Assembly (NCBI GenBank): GCA_900768045.1
Contig: CAAGBL010000047.1
Location: forward strand, 1-32,083
Length of the DNA stretch: 32,083 bases
Reading direction: 5' to 3'
Source of the DNA: an uncultured Alistipes sp.
GTDB taxonomy: Bacteria; Bacteroidota; Bacteroidia; Bacteroidales; Rikenellaceae
Of this stretch, positions 30,617 to 32,083 are shown in pieces. The notes below the pieces were generated by a model. That model worked only from the letters and a program-made list of their open reading frames with translations, was not told the DNA's origin and did no database searches. Positions within the stretch are counted from its first letter, which is position 1, and each line of letters opens with the position of its first letter. Position numbers and translations under genes: made by a program.

Positions 30617-32083
30617 TTAGAAGTCGTAGCCGACGATATAATCGGCATAGTCGCTCCAATACTTTGCCGATTTGTACACCCATACATAATTGCGAGGCAC
30701 ATAAATCTTTCTGCCCGAGGCGTTGCCGTAGAATATTGAAGAATCTCCCGTTGGCGGAGTTGTTGGCTTGCAATAAACCTCTTTCAGCGAGAAGCAATAC
30801 CTGAATGCCTCATCTCCAATCGAAGTAACGCCATTGCCAATAGTAACACTCGTCAGCGATTTGCAACCATAGAATGCCCAATCTCCAATCGAAGTAACGC
30901 CATTGCCGATTGTAACACTTGTTAGCGAGGTGCAATCATGGAATGCATAATCTCCAATCGAAGTAACACTATCAGGAATGGTAACACTTGTTAGCGAGGT
31001 GCAACAAAAGAATGACTTTTCTCCAATCGAAGTAACGCTGTCGGGGATTATCAAATTAGTTACCAACTTATTATTTAGATATAGCTTTTTTGCAAAACGT
31101 AATGGATTTGAGAAAAAGTTGCCAAATGAAATATTACACCAAGCAGCGATATCAGTTATATATACACTTGTCAGCGAATCGCAACTATAGAATGCATAAC
31201 CTCCAATCGAAGTAACGCTATCGCCGATAGTAACCCGAGTAAACATTGAGCCGTATAATGCACCATCCTCAGACGTTGATGCACTTGGAATATTACAATT
31301 TACTATCAATTCGCCGGTGCAACCAGAGAATGCCCAATCTCCAATCGAAGTAACGCTGTCGGGAATGGTAATACTTTTCAGCGAGGTGCAACCATAGAAT
31401 GCGCTTTCACCAATCGAAGTAACGCTGTCGGGGATTATCAAATCCGTTACCAACTCATTATTTAGGTATAGCTTTTCTGCATAATATAATGGATTTGAGT
31501 AATCGGGGCCAAATGAAATATTACACCAAGCAGCGATATCAGTTATATATACACTTGTCAGCGAGTCGCAATCATAGAATGCCCAACCTCCAATCGAAGT
31601 AACGCCATTGCCAATAGTTACACATGTCAGCGAGGTGCAACCAGAGAATGCACTATTTCCAATCGAAGTAACGCTATCGGGAATAGTGATACTTGTCAGC
31701 GAGTCGCAACCACCGAATGCACCATATCCAATCGAAGTAATTGGTGCATCAAAGTCTATATAGCCCTTGCCATCAATATACTTATTGCGTATAATAGTTG
31801 CATCGAATGCACTACTATCGTATGGAAGAACAGTATAACCATCCTCAGAGGTATATTCCATAAAATAGCGTTGATTTTGAGTAATGGTGTACTCTGCAAC
31901 CAACTCGTTGTCATTTGCGGCAACAACCTTCACAACAGCACTCCTCTCTGCGCCCGTATTGTTCTCGGCGATATTGAGCGTTGCCGACTCATTGACCAAA
32001 GCCCTTGTAGTAGGAGCAAGCGAAATCCAACTCTTTGCCTCCTCGGGAATAACAACCTCGCACTCTACATTGGTCTGGTATGC
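30617..32083 (-). CDS. BACON plus BspA-like leucine-rich repeat surface protein, partial (N-terminus outside window)
   Basis: The minus-strand frame is open to the right edge (32083), so only the C-terminal 488 residues are seen. A BACON-like domain comes first (AKSWISLAP, then NNTGAERSAVV and ITQNQ), a type often found in Bacteroidetes surface or carbohydrate-linked proteins. About ten LRR_5/BspA repeats follow, with unit VTSIGxxAFxxCxSLTSVTI of about 23 residues; two longer units share DIAAWCNISFG and KLYLNN. The C-terminal cap ends KSAKYWSDYADYIVGYDF. The protein is probably exported or surface-exposed and may bind host or glycan ligands; the exact role is unknown. A TTG at 31999 is internal and not a start. 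Confidence 0.88.
   Translation of the reverse strand, partial: AYQTNVECEVVIPEEAKSWISLAPTTRALVNESATLNIAENNTGAERSAVVKVVAANDNELVAEYTITQNQRYFMEYTSEDGYTVLPYDSSAFDATIIRNKYIDGKGYIDFDAPITSIGYGAFGGCDSLTSITIPDSVTSIGNSAFSGCTSLTCVTIGNGVTSIGGWAFYDCDSLTSVYITDIAAWCNISFGPDYSNPLYYAEKLYLNNELVTDLIIPDSVTSIGESAFYGCTSLKSITIPDSVTSIGDWAFSGCTGELIVNCNIPSASTSEDGALYGSMFTRVTIGDSVTSIGGYAFYSCDSLTSVYITDIAAWCNISFGNFFSNPLRFAKKLYLNNKLVTNLIIPDSVTSIGEKSFFCCTSLTSVTIPDSVTSIGDYAFHDCTSLTSVTIGNGVTSIGDWAFYGCKSLTSVTIGNGVTSIGDEAFRYCFSLKEVYCKPTTPPTGDSSIFYGNASGRKIYVPRNYVWVYKSAKYWSDYADYIVGYDF

Noticed and set aside
30800..31740. Regularly spaced repeats suggesting a CRISPR array
   Set aside because: The repeats are in frame and encode leucine-rich repeat units of about 23 residues; spacers are coding and similar to each other.
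31997..31999. TTG as start of the LRR protein
   Set aside because: The reading frame continues to the window edge and the residues upstream complete a BACON-like domain.

Overview
The window looks like a chromosomal segment from a member of the order Bacteroidales, most likely a Rikenellaceae/Alistipes-type gut bacterium. The evidence is the 5' end of a 16S rRNA gene at the left edge with the Bacteroidales start and a GCTAGCGGCAGG variant, repeated Bacteroidetes primary-sigma promoters (TTTG, 18-20 bp, TAnnTTTG), leaders without Shine-Dalgarno sequences, a GH109-type lipoprotein, a BACON plus BspA-like leucine-rich repeat protein, and TPR/membrane/HTH regulators. The genus is inference; the promoter grammar and gene content are read directly.

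Layout. 1-2450: start of a leftward rRNA operon with two tandem promoters, a CatA-like acetyltransferase and a thioredoxin-like lipoprotein, then tRNA-Val(TAC) and tRNA-Asn(GTT), each with its own consensus promoter. 2500-5050: a leftward operon of a TPR/membrane/HTH regulator and two duplicated small lipoproteins. 5150-7960: a ROK-family protein, a GNAT acetyltransferase and FabD. 8250-9300: an ECF-type sigma factor followed by a 54-residue acidic ORF, with a sigma-54-like site far upstream. 9340-11960: a secreted GH109-like lipoprotein and an N-acetylhexosamine 1-kinase, apparently a GalNAc-release and phosphorylation pair. 12300-14250: an SLC13-type transporter with RCK_C domains. 14300-14830: a lipocalin.

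14811-22945 is the most distinctive region, a surface-glycan locus rich in phosphodiester chemistry. It holds a TagF-like polyol-phosphate transferase, two tandem LicD paralogues, a fused glycerol-3-phosphate-type cytidylyltransferase/Gfo-Idh-MocA oxidoreductase, an SDR, a GT2 glycosyltransferase, a Stealth phosphotransferase and an LpxL-type acyltransferase. Together they suggest synthesis of a CDP-polyol (possibly unusual) and its transfer onto a cell-surface glycan. The donor and acceptor are not known from the sequence.

22991-27442 is a leftward housekeeping operon (lptB, aroA, aroC, prmC, recX). 27495-30503 is rightward recQ-rsmA. The right edge is a partial leftward BACON/LRR protein.

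The main non-coding observation is a family of about 130-bp intergenic elements (12173-12302 and 20963-21091, with a fragment at 12108-12152). They have terminal inverted repeats carrying a compensatory base change, and a central hairpin whose stem sequence differs between copies while its architecture is kept. They sit between convergent operons, close to islands of 9-bp GGGACGAAN-type tandem repeats (7964-8093, 11950-12107, 20853-20918). One terminal repeat supplies the last codons and the stop of the Stealth gene.
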